A DNA stretch of 33,666 nt from Dimargaris cristalligena (lineage: Eukaryota > Kickxellomycota > Dimargaritomycetes > Dimargaritales > Dimargaritaceae): assembly GCA_027576995.1 (NCBI GenBank), contig JANBQC010000292.1:1-33666 (forward strand), given 5' to 3'. The notes beneath the pieces are model-generated. The model was given only the letters and a program-made list of their open reading frames with translations. It had not been told where the DNA came from and did not search any database. Made by a program: the position numbers and the translations under genes. Below, in pieces: positions 10,145 to 21,613 of this stretch (position 1 is its first letter; each line of letters starts with the position of its first letter).

Positions 10145-12134
10145 CGCTATAGCGGTCTACAGTAAAGTCTACCCAACTATTAGTAAAAATGCAAAATAAA
10201 ATAATATAGACACCGAAATGATACAGACCCTAATAGGAATTCATGAAAGAGGGTGCGACAAACGAATGGAATGAGTCAAGTCGGAGATGACAATAGGAGG
10301 GTTTCGAATTCATGGGCATCCCAATGTAAGCGTGGTTGGTGTTATATTAGCCAGTGGTGGTGGAGGAGGAGGAGAAAGGAGGAATGGGTGACGATAATCA
10401 GAACCATGCCCCGTCAATTCATCAGATTGGCCCTCTACACCACGTATACTGTGGTCAGTGCCTTTCCAGGCCTAGGCCAGGAAGCTGGAATCAGCTGCCC
10501 GTTCAGCCATTTGGTGCATTATGCCCAAAAAGGTACCTTTAATCATTTAGCTATGGGCAGCTATTGGAGAGGGATAAGTGCGAATGCTATGGGGACAGTT
10601 TTACATAAATATTACAACTGATGGCTGTGATAATGGGGAGCTAGGTACCACGAGAGATATGTCCGTCAACTATTACAGAAATAGGAATAGTACGCACTGC
10701 CCCCTGTGAACAGGTATTCCTCATAAAAGATGATCAGGCGGCTACTGTAGAATACTTGGGAAACTGGCCTTTATCAACTACAGTTATACTTCAATTGTAT
10801 AAAATAATGATGAATCCGTAAGTGTGCTCCAGCGAATATGATGCTAGAAGGTCAAGGAGACTAGGAGGAAATGGATTGTAGAGTGGATCAAATTCACGAA
10901 CACCTTTGGGGCTAGCCATATAGCCGACCTTCCAGCGGTATTTCAGTCCTTGGTTTTACAAGTAACGTATTATAGGGAGCAGACAAGCAACTGATTTTGA
11001 AAATAAAAGGCTAAATAGGACTATGTGGTTAGATCTAGTGAGTGGATTCCAGTATTAAATAAGTAATCGTCCATCAGAATATATCATGGCCGAGGTTTAA
11101 CTTGCCGGCTTTGTCTGGAAGTATCAGCTTGTAGTGATCGCAGCTAACATTGGGGCTATTACTACTACATAAATGCAAATGGGTAATTGAATGACCAGGT
11201 GCCATTCGCTGCATCCAACCAGAAAATACTGCAATCCGGAAATCGTCGGTGAATTGTAAATATTGGGCCGAGTAGAGCCCGAACCTAAATCAATAATATA
11301 GCCATCTCTAGTCGGGCTATAAGAGATAAAACGCCTTATAAACAACCCCTCACCATGTCTTTATATTAGAATGGAGTAGAAAAACTGGGTATAGGACACC
11401 AAAACCCTCGCACTAGCAATAATATTCTCTCTAAACCGATAATACACATGGCTATACGCAATAAGAGGGAAATAAGATTGAGCAAGCCACAAATACAGGC
11501 AAAAACTAGGAGCGGAAACTTCATTATATATACTACTAACTTCCGGTACGAATATATACGAGTCTTAACATCAAAGCCATAAATATTATGGCCAGAGCAG
11601 ACTTCCAAAAATAACCAAGGAAATTGACTCTCATCTCAAGTATTTCGAACGTACTATTTTCGCAGAAAATCTGTCATCCATCACTACCTGCTGCATCCTA
11701 AGGATGTATTTTCCAACCATAGATTTTACAATATATGGAAAGTTACCTGTCTGTCTCTGCGAATGATAGTGTCAGTATTTGTAGGGGCATTGCAATTTGC
11801 GAATAATTGGACGGCAATGCTGTATTTTTGATCCGCAATACCACATAACTTACGCCATGGATCCCTGGCCAATGGGTGCAAAAAGTAAAACCATTGGAAA
11901 ACCCTCCCGATAACCAGACCATAATCCAATATTAGTGAGGCAAACGAGAAATAAACAGAGTAACGAGGTTTCGGCTATTTACCACCCTTACTCTATTGGA
12001 TAAAATTGTTGGCGTTAGAAAAATAAAGCTAAAATACAGGTAGGACAAGTGATAAAAATCAACCAATCGCCGTAAAATTAGCCCTATAATTGAGGGGATA
12101 AAACGGACCATGGTCCCAAATTTTCATGTGAAGC
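10145..12134. other. Intergenic, upstream of TRAPPC11
   Basis: About 2 kb with no gene I can defend. The proximal part must hold the TRAPPC11 promoter. A 122-codon plus-strand open frame (10253-10621) starts with a low-complexity Trp/Arg stretch and resembles nothing I recognise. Two short minus-strand frames (11366-11608 and 11726-11929) are also unconvincing, though the second contains a good GTAAGT donor-like site near 11850. AT-rich elsewhere. Confidence 0.4.
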
Positions 12135-12207
12135 GCCCGGTTAGCTCAATCGGTAGAGCGTGAGACTCTTAATCTCAAGGTTGCGGGTTCGACCCCCGCA
12201 TTGGGCT
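12135..12207 (+). tRNA. tRNA-Lys (anticodon CTT)
   Basis: A complete 73-base cloverleaf without intron. The acceptor stem GCCCGGT pairs with ATTGGGC, with two G-T pairs. The D arm is GCTC/GAGC. The anticodon stem TGAGA/TCTCA holds loop CTCTTAA with anticodon CTT at 12168-12170. The T arm is GCGGG-TTCGACC-CCCGC. Box A and box B (GGTTCGACCCC) are intact, and the discriminator base is T. CCA is not encoded, as in eukaryotes. A pol III T-run follows. Confidence 0.97.
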
Positions 12208-12216
12208 TCTCTCTTA

Positions 12217-12222
12217 TTTTTT
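12217..12222 (+). terminator. RNA polymerase III terminator (T6)
   Basis: Six T residues start 10 bases after the tRNA-Lys 3' end, the usual pol III termination signal. Confidence 0.85.
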
Positions 12223-13439
12223 AATCATAAATCCCATTTTGTTTTGCCCGATTAACAACAATCGGGATATATTCTTATGTTTATATTTTTCGTCAAGTCA
12301 TTTATTAGATTATGAAATAAGACTGGCGAAGGCCAAGCCAGCGCTAGGTTTGGCATTCCGGTAACTAACCCGAAAGATGACATTGTCGGTATCCATTATC
12401 CTAGTCGTCCTTTTTGTCACGAGATACTAAATATCCGAAACGTAAGAGAGAAAAGTAGAAATACAGGATTTGGGAAGGAAAATGAGCGGATGAGAGAGAG
12501 AGTAGTTTAGAATATTAAATTGTCGGCGTCAATTAGAGAATTACGGATGGACATGATATATTTCAAACCCGGAGAACAAGGTATGAGGCCACACCCCGAC
12601 GAGATGAGGGGGTGGGGGAGTAGAGCCGGATAAGAAAGGAGCAGGGAGATACAGAGAGAAAGTTCGTACGAATGCGGATATTAGTTACGGGATTAAAGCG
12701 GATGATCTAAAGATGATGGGCTTAAGTTAGAATAAGGGTAAAAATAATGAATGGAAATGAGGGGAGAAATCGATTAATAAAGTGTAATAACCACAGGGGG
12801 AAAATGCAGATACATCCTATGAAGGAAACTAAAGGGAATAAAGCGAGAGAGTGAGAAAGTGCGTGTGCTATGAATCTAAGTCTAAAAAAATGCATGATCG
12901 AAGAAGGAGGAGTGGGGAGGGATATTGAACCAGATTTAGGTGAAAGAAAAAAGGATTGTCGATTGGACATCATATGTGATAAAAAGAAGAATCATTAATG
13001 GTGTCGTTAAGGTGAGATTGTAATCGTGTTGACGGTGGAATACAAGGGCCTGGGGGATTGAGCCGCTTTAAAAAATAAAATAGTAGTAGAGCGGTATGAA
13101 ATAACTACTGGGGTTATATAGCTATGGATTATATATCCCCCCTCCCCCCGGCACGCCTCTGGTACCGTAAAAATCTAGTTAAATAGTAAAGTGGCGGACG
13201 AATAACTAAAAGCTAGACCCACTCACCTCCATCTGCGTTGGAACAACGATCGGACATAACGGACATGTATTGGTCGTAGTTGGCCAAGTGTTGCGGTATT
13301 TAAATGACAGGATAATGCATAGGAAAATAGTGGTAGATTATATTTTTTTAAATAAAAAAAAAACAGGCATGTATATGGTAAATAAAAGGTACAGAATCGA
13401 CGGAATGGAGCAGGATATGAAATGTAATGAAGGCGAACA
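12223..13439. other. Intergenic with purine-rich tract
   Basis: From about 12430 to 13020 the plus strand is strongly A/G-rich, so the minus strand is C/T-rich like the leaders of the cyclin and ORM genes. Just beyond it on the minus strand is a 28-codon ORF (12396 to 12310, starting MDTDNVIFRV). Neither is tied to a known gene. 13126-13150 holds a short TATATATCCCCCC run. The rest is AT-rich 3' flank of the membrane-protein gene. Confidence 0.35.
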
Positions 13440-14881
13440 TTACGCGGCTTGAATATCCCCATACGTATAATCCACCGCAGTGATATTCGACCCGTCCGGA
13501 GCATACTCAGTCATCTGGCTAACTAGAATCATTGACTATAGCACACTACGGCCCACAACCACTACTATCATCGGTTCAATGAATAGAGTAACTTACCGTC
13601 ATAGACCGTATCGATTTCCAACAGCGAATCAAATCCGTACGCAGCTCCACCGTGGGTGAAGATTCCGAGGACCAACCCGGCGCAAATTTGCGACACGGTA
13701 GTGGGGAAACGGGTGAAGAAGGCCAGGATGTAAAAGATTTGCCAGTGGTGGAGGTGGACGCAGTACGTCTGGCGGAGACTGGGTTCGAGGGAGAATCGGG
13801 CCTTATCCTCCCGCCGACGCTCGGTTAAATTGCGGAGGGGGTCAATGGCGGACCACAGTCGGGCCAGGGCAGTCTGCGGGCTCTGTCGTCGTGGTCGATG
13901 AGGGGCGGCCGAGGATGATAATGATGAGGTGGCCCCGCCCGGGCGATGGTCGGTGAGCTGACTTTCCCCATTCGATGAAACAGGGCGTAGCCGGGCCATG
14001 CTACCGCTTGCAGTCGAGCTGTCGGACGATAGCTCTTCGCTGTCGGGAGGATCAACATTAGGAGCATTACGCAATTTAGGGTCCAGTTGCTGGTTGGCCT
14101 CCGCCAGGGATAGTTCGGATTGCAGAGCCGCCACATTATTGGCCCATTCCGGGGGGGTCACATCCATCACCGAGGGAGCGGCGGCCGGAGGGGGCACGGC
14201 CACCACCGGGTCCTGAAGAAGATGGGGTGGTAACCAGGCTGACGACGACGATACCGACACCGCTGATCTAACCGTTGGCTGGCTGTTGAGGCCGATGGGT
14301 TGGGCCCGGAATATGGGGTTGCATTTTTCGACGCGGCGGGGAATGAGATAACGACGTTCACAGATGGATACGGATGCACCCACCCAAATAAAACTGGTGG
14401 CCACGACCAGACCCCATAAGTACCACGGCCAGAAAATCTGGTGCTGGAACGCCCACAAGCAATGGAATACCCCCAAGGTAACGACAATCGCCACGGCCAA
14501 CAAATGGACGATCCAAGCACCCATGGACCACGTCCGCCAAGTGGGCAGGCTCACCTTCATAAATGACAATTCACCCAGTAAAGACCACCCGAACAGTCCG
14601 ATAAAATACCCCAGGACGGTCCACCACGACATGGTGTGGGCGTAGTTACCCAGTACGAATACGACAAACGAATAGCCGATACCTTCCGCGGTGTCGTGGA
14701 AATGGTCCACCCAGGACTTGGCGTCCCGCTCCCAATTGTAGAGCCACGCTACCCAGCGGTAGGTAATGGGGCCGACAACGACCACCAAGACGAGAAACTC
14801 AATGAACCTAACGGAGTCAAAGGAAACGAGCGCATCGGGGCTGTCCCGGACGAAACAGGACTCGGTGAAACCCTTCACCAT
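13440..14881 (-). CDS. Multi-pass membrane protein with HLHHWQ motif, function unknown (2 exons)
   Basis: Exons 14881-13597 and 13522-13440, joined by a 74-bp intron (donor GTAAGT, acceptor CTAG), give 455 residues. An in-frame TAA lies six bases before the ATG, supporting this start. Hydrophobic segments appear at about 24-48, 67-84, 87-107, 120-144 and 149-174. A Ser/Pro/Ala-rich hydrophilic stretch (about 185-370) follows. The C-terminal conserved-looking block is CVHLHHWQIFYILAFFTRF (374-392) plus a last membrane segment to about 417. The final exon encodes a short polar tail ending YGDIQAA. The His-rich HLHHW at a membrane boundary resembles a motif I associate with uncharacterised eukaryotic membrane proteins, possibly metal- or lipid-related, but I cannot name the family. 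The gene stands alone: the nearest coding neighbour upstream is more than 9 kb away on the opposite strand. Confidence 0.82.
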
Positions 14882-17800
14882 GGTTTACGGCGATGTGGCT
14901 ACGCTGGCTAGAACGGGCTGGTTCTTGGCGGCGGAGGTAATGCAAAGTTGCCAAATAGGAGAGCGACGCAACGGAGGGAACAAGCGAGAGGAGGAAGTAA
15001 GTGGGTTGGCTGATGGATGAGGGTGACGACGCATGCGGGGGAAGAAAGGATTTAAATGGGCACAGGTGGAAAGGGTAGAAATCCAACACCGAGGTGTGTC
15101 AGTTAGTCCTGAAGTAAGAAGAAGTGTAAGTAAACGGGTGTAGTTGGGTGAGAAATCGAAAGGCAGGAAGGAAGCTTCAGTTATGGGTCAAAACACCCTC
15201 ACCTTTATTGTCTCCAATTCGTGATTTTCAAAATTGACAGTCTTTTGCGATCAAGCAGCCAGAACCGATACGAATGCAGCCTATTTCTCCGTCAACGAAG
15301 CAGTAATATGTGTTCCAAACAGTGGTACGGAGCGGCTGTATATTACCTGGTAGTGGCGGTGATACACACGGAATAATACGCACACTGGCGGCTAATTAGG
15401 AACAGAGGCTGAGGGAGGAGATGGAAAAGGGAGAAAAGGACAATATGATTAATGAATTCTATGCGTCCGTCGTAAACAACGCTAAATAGGCGTGCCAAGC
15501 CGGTATATATCATATTCAGTCGGGGCTGCTGCGATCGGTTAAGAGAGAGAGGGAAGAACTCTTCTAAGAATGTGCGCGCATCTCCCTATCAAGCCAAGTA
15601 GTATTCAAGTACCCGCCAGTGGAGGTCTCAGATTCGTCTTCCCAAAACACCGTACCAGCCAACCAACATATCATCCACCACCAGCCCTCCTTTAAAAGAG
15701 AACGGCGTCCTACCTTTCCGCGCGGGTAATGAAACCTTATAATAGGGGAGATGGGCTAAAGATAAATGAATAAAACGACGTGGAACTGGGGTAATATACT
15801 TAACTCCCCCTGCGTAAATAAACCCACCTTGAAAGACCAATAATGTTAATCGACGTAATAGCCAGAACCATAACGACCATTAGGCACGTTGGTATATAAT
15901 GCGGCTCCGATATTTACAACTAACAGAGTAGAATAGAATATAGAAATCAACAAACCAGGATGTCCTCCGGGTCATCCCTGGGGACGTCGCACCCGCTGTT
16001 CTTTATAGCCATCGGCCCTAGACTGCAAGTTCAAGCAGACCCGTGACCGTTGCGCGATTTCTCTCGCCGGTTTAATATCCGCCTGCCCTCCCTTTTTGTC
16101 ACAAGCAGGAGGCAGATTTCCCTCTCATCTTCCCTGCGGTGTATTTAAGGAGGAGGGGGCGAGATATCAGCGGAAATCCGGGGGGTGAAGTGCGCGTGAA
16201 TCCAATTCGGGGATAGGGAAGGGGGAAGGGGCTATAGTGGCGATTAGAATATTTAACTGAGTGAGATTAAAAGCTATTCGGTCCGATTAGGCGTATCCTT
16301 CAATTACGTGCCCATTACACCAATCTATTGTAATGCTTAGTGTGTATGTGGGGGGGGGTGTTATCCCTGACCAGACGATCGGGGAAACGACCTCATTAAC
16401 CCATATTGAGATAAATTGGTGGCGATGTCCGAACCATGTACGAAATCGGAATATTTGGGGACCAGCGGCCCAAGGTCAAGCCAATGGGAAGGGAAAGGGA
16501 AAGAACAAGCGGAATTGGGAAATAAGGCAGTGATATAACCAGCTGGGTGAGTTTTACCCATACCATGGGTCTGGGTCGTTTAGACTTTGTCACATTCCGA
16601 CCCTTTGGATAGTCGCGGGCGTCATCAGACCAGGCATCATAAAATAAAATATAAATATAAATAATAGATATGGATATAGAAAAACGGCGAAAGTACCCCA
16701 TCAACTCTCTCATATTAGGTATTCTACCACCCCTTCCCCTTCACTTGGCTTTTCTCCATGGAATTTTCTATAAGTGCCATCGAACGGGTCGGGACTGTAT
16801 GGCATGCAGAGCCGTGCAGATGTGTCAAACGATCTGGAGAGATCACAAGCCAGTTGGCTCAACTTTTCTAAAAACACAAGGCATTCCCAAAAGACAGGGT
16901 TCATATATTCCGTTCGCCAAGTTTGGAGGCTAAACGTAGTCTAGGTCCTAATAATATGGTTGGAATGATCGGGCCTAATGTTAAAGCCGGGCAAAACATA
17001 CATCATAGAAAACATGCACCCACCTAGTCTAGATGGATACTATTGCCGGTGTTTCAGTATTGCTAACTTCATAATTTAATAAAATCCGATGCACCTATTA
17101 GACCCCCTCCTCCGCCACTAAACATTGACATTCGCAGGGCCGCTCAGCCCCGCACACACCAGATTGGACACCGACTATGCGCGGCAGTGTATGGTATACA
17201 CTGATACCCCGAAAGACTTGGTACCCATGCCATACGCTATCCGTAATTATATCCCCCGCCTGTAAATCACCCATGGTAGCGGTTTTCCTTTTCATTTTCC
17301 CTCCACCATGTCGTGTTTCTAATCACACCCGGCAGGGCCAAGTGGACGCCGACATGGGCCTGCTTCATCCGCCATTCCCCCAAACAGGAATGCCATTTGT
17401 GATGATCGTTGCAATGTGGATTGATTGCACGGCCATCAAAAAATCACACGTCTCTTGGGTGCCGCCACCGTACCCTGTCCTGAACCTGGCCTTACTCTCC
17501 ATCGATCACCAAGTGCTATATATGGAACCACCACGCAGCCGTTTTTTGAAACAGGGGATGGGGAACCGGTAGCCCAGTTTGGCTTTGTCCCGCAAGGATT
17601 TTCCCCCCCCACCTCTTCTCTTCCGAATACGAGACACACGGTAGGCGTAGGGACCGAAAACGCAATAAATAAATACATAATAAAATAAAAATAAAATGGT
17701 AGATGTGAACTTATTATGGACACGTGGGCCAGTGAGCAGCGGCAATTAGTCCAAGTATCAACGCTTTGTAAATAGGTGGCCAACCACCGGTTAGACATAC

Positions 17801-18706
17801 AGTACTGTCACAATAGCAAGCAAGCTAAAGCCACCGACAGCCGTATGGTGGGTAAACACCACCTCTATTATGCCATATGCATAAATGAGTTCTTTCGCTG
17901 GTGGATTTATAGCGACTATAGTCCAGCTGAGGCATGCTTAATGAGATCCTAAAATACATTTACTTGTATAAATAAAAACGGCCGAATATCCAATGGGTAA
18001 AGCGAAATTGGCATGTAGGTCTCTCGTCTCCACCATTCACGAAAGCGCGGATAACAATAATATGCCAAACCAAAACAAAATGGAAAGAGAGAGAGGCCTC
18101 CCTTCCCCTACTTAAACTGCCACTGCTAGACTGGCTAATTAATTATATTGGTTAAATAGATAAGGCGCGTCTATAAAAGACACGTTCCGTATCTTTTTGG
18201 CCCAACGAAAAGGGGAGAGTCGGCCATTGTGTAATTTGGGAGGGTAGCACAAGCCTCCGCTCTCAGTTAGAGTATGTTCCGGGACTACCCGACAGGTTAG
18301 CGCAGCTATAGTTGAAAGGGAAGCGAAGAAAAAGAAGAAGAAAAAATCGATCTTACTCAAGTATCAGCAAGTGTGTAACCCTATAAATAAAAGCGGCTCC
18401 GTAGATCATATATAGGCAGGTTTAAGATCCGGGTACTTGCTTTACAAGGTTCCATTTGCAATAGGGGGAAATTCGGGATGGCGGTAAAAAAACCACGTTA
18501 TGCGCTAGTCCTGCAGAGTCGCTTATCCAAGGCGAATTCCAACACGGCATTGCTTAGGAATCAAATAGGGCAGCGGTGGGTGAGTGAAAGACATGGCCCA
18601 CTACCAAATATTTTGACCACTTGCCTGGATTGTTTCACACTCGGTTGCTTACGGTAGGGCCTATTTATCAATTAAAAGGTAGAGTATGGATGGGGTTAGC
18701 TCAAGT
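14882..18706. other. Gene-poor stretch upstream of the membrane-protein gene
   Basis: About 3.8 kb without a gene I can defend. On the minus strand the first 250 bases are rich in C/T, probably the leader and promoter of the gene ending at 13440. Two overlapping minus-strand open frames at about 17465-17098 (one contains GDLQAGDIITDSVWHGYQVF) look protein-like but are short and recognised by nothing I know. Other frames (16333-16713, 17177-17798) overlap on both strands and look like chance. Confidence 0.35.
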
Positions 18707-18914
18707 CTAGACACCCCAAGCGTAATTGAGCAGCCAGATGGCATTATAGAAGACGGAGATACTTGAGGGCATGATGCAGGGTGGGATGGTATGGGGGAAG
18801 CATTGGCTCGGGTGGGTAATGGTCATGCTGACTTGTTTACCACAATTGACCAGCCGAAGGGTCAATTCAATGGACCATGTGTTCTGTGGATTGGGGGGAA
18901 ATCTGGTGATGGAT

Positions 18915-19182
18915 GGGGGGGAGGCTGATAATAGCGGGCTGGCTCGGGTTGGTGGTGGGGGGGTGTCCATCAGTCCCGCTTCGGTGTNNNNNNNNNNCAC
19001 TCGCCCCGGCGGCTCCGCCCCAGCCCCACCCCCACCCCCCCAACCACCCCCCGACGCCCCACGCCAACCCCCCCCGTGCTCCCCCCCCGCCCCCCAACCC
19101 CGCCCACGCAAGGGGGGGAGGGTGATAATATCGGGATGGCTCGGTTTGGTGGGGGGGGGTTGTCCATCTCTCCCGCTTCGGT
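18915..19182 (+). repeat. Duplicated ~70-bp unit flanking a poly-C tract and the N gap
   Basis: 18915-18986 and 19112-19182 are about 85 percent alike by eye. Each has a G-run, then TGATAATA, then GGCTCGG, a second G-run, TGTCCATC and TCCCGCTTCGGT. Between them lie ten N (18988-18997) and about 110 bases of C-rich sequence. The pattern fits a collapsed or unresolved tandem repeat. ORFs predicted through this block are artefacts. Confidence 0.75.
18988..18997. other. Assembly gap (10 N)
   Basis: Ten N within GC-rich repeat sequence. Ten is often a placeholder, so the true length is unknown. Confidence 0.98.
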
Positions 19183-19534
19183 TTCCGCGGGCCGGTCCAA
19201 TGGGTGTCCATCGAATGTCAATCTAGAAGTACCTTTTCCCAGACGCCTTGGAATGGCTGTTGGGGAGGGGAAGGGGCTGCTTCGAAATCGAGGTTAATCG
19301 ACTTCATCTCGGACGAATCATGATTACTTTTAGTAAATATAGTCGAGCAGTTAGTGAAGAAGATATTGTTGGTTGAGTGGTCTCCCCCCCTATATACCCT
19401 TCCCCCTACGTCCATCTTCGGTTAGTGGCCATGCCCTGCGCTAGCTAGCTAGACTGGCCCAGTCCAGTTCGGTTCAGCCCAATTGGGTGGCCCATTCCTC
19501 TAGTTAATTCACACGCCCACCGGGGATTATCCGA

Positions 19535-20227
19535 TTAATGGGGGGGAGGGATTCCCAAATCTCCCTCTCCCACCTCACCCCCTGCGGGCCGTTGCTCATT
19601 GTTGGTGCTGGGGCCAAACAATCCGTGCTGGTTTGTTGTTGATGTCGCGATTATGTGAACTCTGCCGCCTCCCACCCCCACCCCCGGAAATACACTGGAA
19701 CTGGGAAGAGAACAAACGAACGAGCCGTCGGATAGAGAGCAGATTGGGAACTGAACACCAGGATGGGCAATGTCGGATATGGTGTAGAGAAAGGCCGAGA
19801 GAGAGAGTGTGTGTGTGTAATTGAAGTCGGCGGAGATTAGTATAAATGAAGAAAATGAATAGATAAGCGCCAGCAACACAGATCGAAACAATATTGATGA
19901 ATCGTCACCCTGGAGCAATGACGCAAATAAAATTTTCCAAAGTGAACGATCCTGGGTTGGGGTGATTGGATTAAGGGATATGTGTGGGAGGGGGGAATAA
20001 TTCACAGTCCGCCGTTTGACATTGTGTGTGTGTGTGTGGACAATAATTCTTCCACCAATACACTCCACAACACCAATTGTCGGGTAGGATAAAGTTGGAA
20101 CAATCCACCTCACAACGAAACCGAGAAGGGCGGGCTTGCTCGGGGACCATGGTCGAGGAGCTTCAGATTGCCACTGCTTGTTTGAATATGATGCTGAGCA
20201 ATCGATAATTATACATCGTACCCCCAA
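19535..20227 (-). other. Long open frame of uncertain status (230 codons)
   Basis: An uninterrupted minus-strand frame with ATG, unusually long for this gene-poor part. Arguments against a gene are two GT/CA microsatellite runs inside it (about 19808-19820 and 20021-20037), biased Ser/Thr/Ile/Pro composition, no recognised domain and no neighbouring exon. A hydrophobic patch lies mid-protein. I would not call it a gene without transcript or homology evidence. Confidence 0.15.
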
Positions 20228-20977
20228 TATTACTGGGGACCTAAGGACATATTGGGTAATTTATACAGACACCACGTTGCTCAATGGTGATTATTACTAG
20301 TGAACCGCTAGGGACAATTAGTACATGGTGTCTCAGAATCAGCACTGTTGCTACGTAGCTAGAACTGAGGAATAAAAAAAATACGGTGGACTATGGATGA
20401 ACTTGGGGCACTCTAATCAGTATAATGGGAGTCGATGGGAAGAGGGGAAAGGAGAGGGAGGAATTTCAAGATAATAGCGGCGGTATACTCCATTAGGCAA
20501 ATTGGGAAGAATTCGACCATCTCTCGCTACACAAAAAGAGGGAAAGTCGATGACAATCGCACCGGATTGCGCTGATGATGAACAGATCGCACAGCAATTT
20601 GACCATGGTGCTATCGGCTGACCGTCAGTAAGAAAATCGAGGCCAGAGACGGGTGGAGTGGGTTCTTCATATTGGCATGGCTTACCAAAATTGACCATTC
20701 TACTCAGTGGTATGCTGACCCTGCCTGCCCCTCCACTCTTTTCTGGCCCCAGCGCGGCCCTTGGTCCAAACTTAATTAAAGTGGACTTAAATGGAAGGTC
20801 GTGAGGCTCGGCCACTTTTAATTTTACTTGAATGAGCAGGTGGGGAGCGGTGAGCCACCTGCCCTCCTTCCCCCCATGGGGGTTTAGTAGCCTAGTCACA
20901 CTGGTGGGGGTGGTCTTGTTGGTACTCTATTAGCTTTGGGCGGACAGATTTTGTTTGGCCCAACCCCATTCACCTAA

Positions 20978-21613
20978 ATGGCAACTGTACCATATGTGGA
21001 TGATGAGAGACCGCCTGACGGGTCATATGGGGAAGGGGCCATCTCGGCCGTGACTACTACGGCAATTTCGAATTTCCAACCACCCCAGTTCTACGGAGGA
21101 ATTGACTCAGAGAAGGAGGGGGTGGTAGAAGGTTGGACCATGCACTACACCATGTCCCCGATATTCGGAACAATTGTGCCGCAAAGGCTTAAGTGGAGGA
21201 AAAAGTGGTATTATGGTAGGAACCCCGGTAGTTGGAAGTGTGGGTGGTTGGGATTGGTGAATATTCGGAGAAGGTTATAAAACACCGGGGGGCCTGCTTA
21301 AAATACACTTGTCGCCAGTGGTTGCTGGGGACGAGAGGGATACCTTATATCCACCCAGGAAGGAAAAACTAGGGTAAAAATAGCTACTGCCACAGATTGG
21401 GTTAGAGAGGGTGAACTAATTAATACAATCGGGCGCAACCTACTAAATACCGTAGTGGTGGTTCCCTCACCCCCCTGCCCCTATGGCCTCGGAGCCATCA
21501 TAGAAGCAGTTCGATCTAGCCAGGGTCTATTAAAGGGCAGTGATTGGATAAGGGGCCAGGAGGCGGCGAATTCCTCTGCTCTCTCACCCGCCCAGGCAGA
21601 AGCAGTAGTATAG
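20978..21613 (+). pseudogene. Candidate broken protein gene, family unknown
   Basis: One plus-strand frame runs 212 codons with only two stops before its end, both TAA and close together (21278-21280 and 21299-21301). The first part has an ATG at 20978 directly after an in-frame stop and begins MATVPYVDDERPPDG. It includes NFQPPQFYGGIDSEKEG. The second part has no ATG, contains KIATATDWVREGELINTIG, and ends in AEAVV then TAG. Another frame is open across the stops (VVGIGEYSEKVIKHRG, about 21240-21370), suggesting a local frameshift or a short intron. An open, less convincing stretch precedes it (about 20478-20801). I recognise no family. A mobile-element or virus-derived remnant is possible but unsupported. 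Confidence 0.35.

Noticed and set aside
18707..19226. Several ORFs running through the N gap
   Set aside because: They span unknown bases and G/C homopolymers that are stop-free in several frames on both strands.
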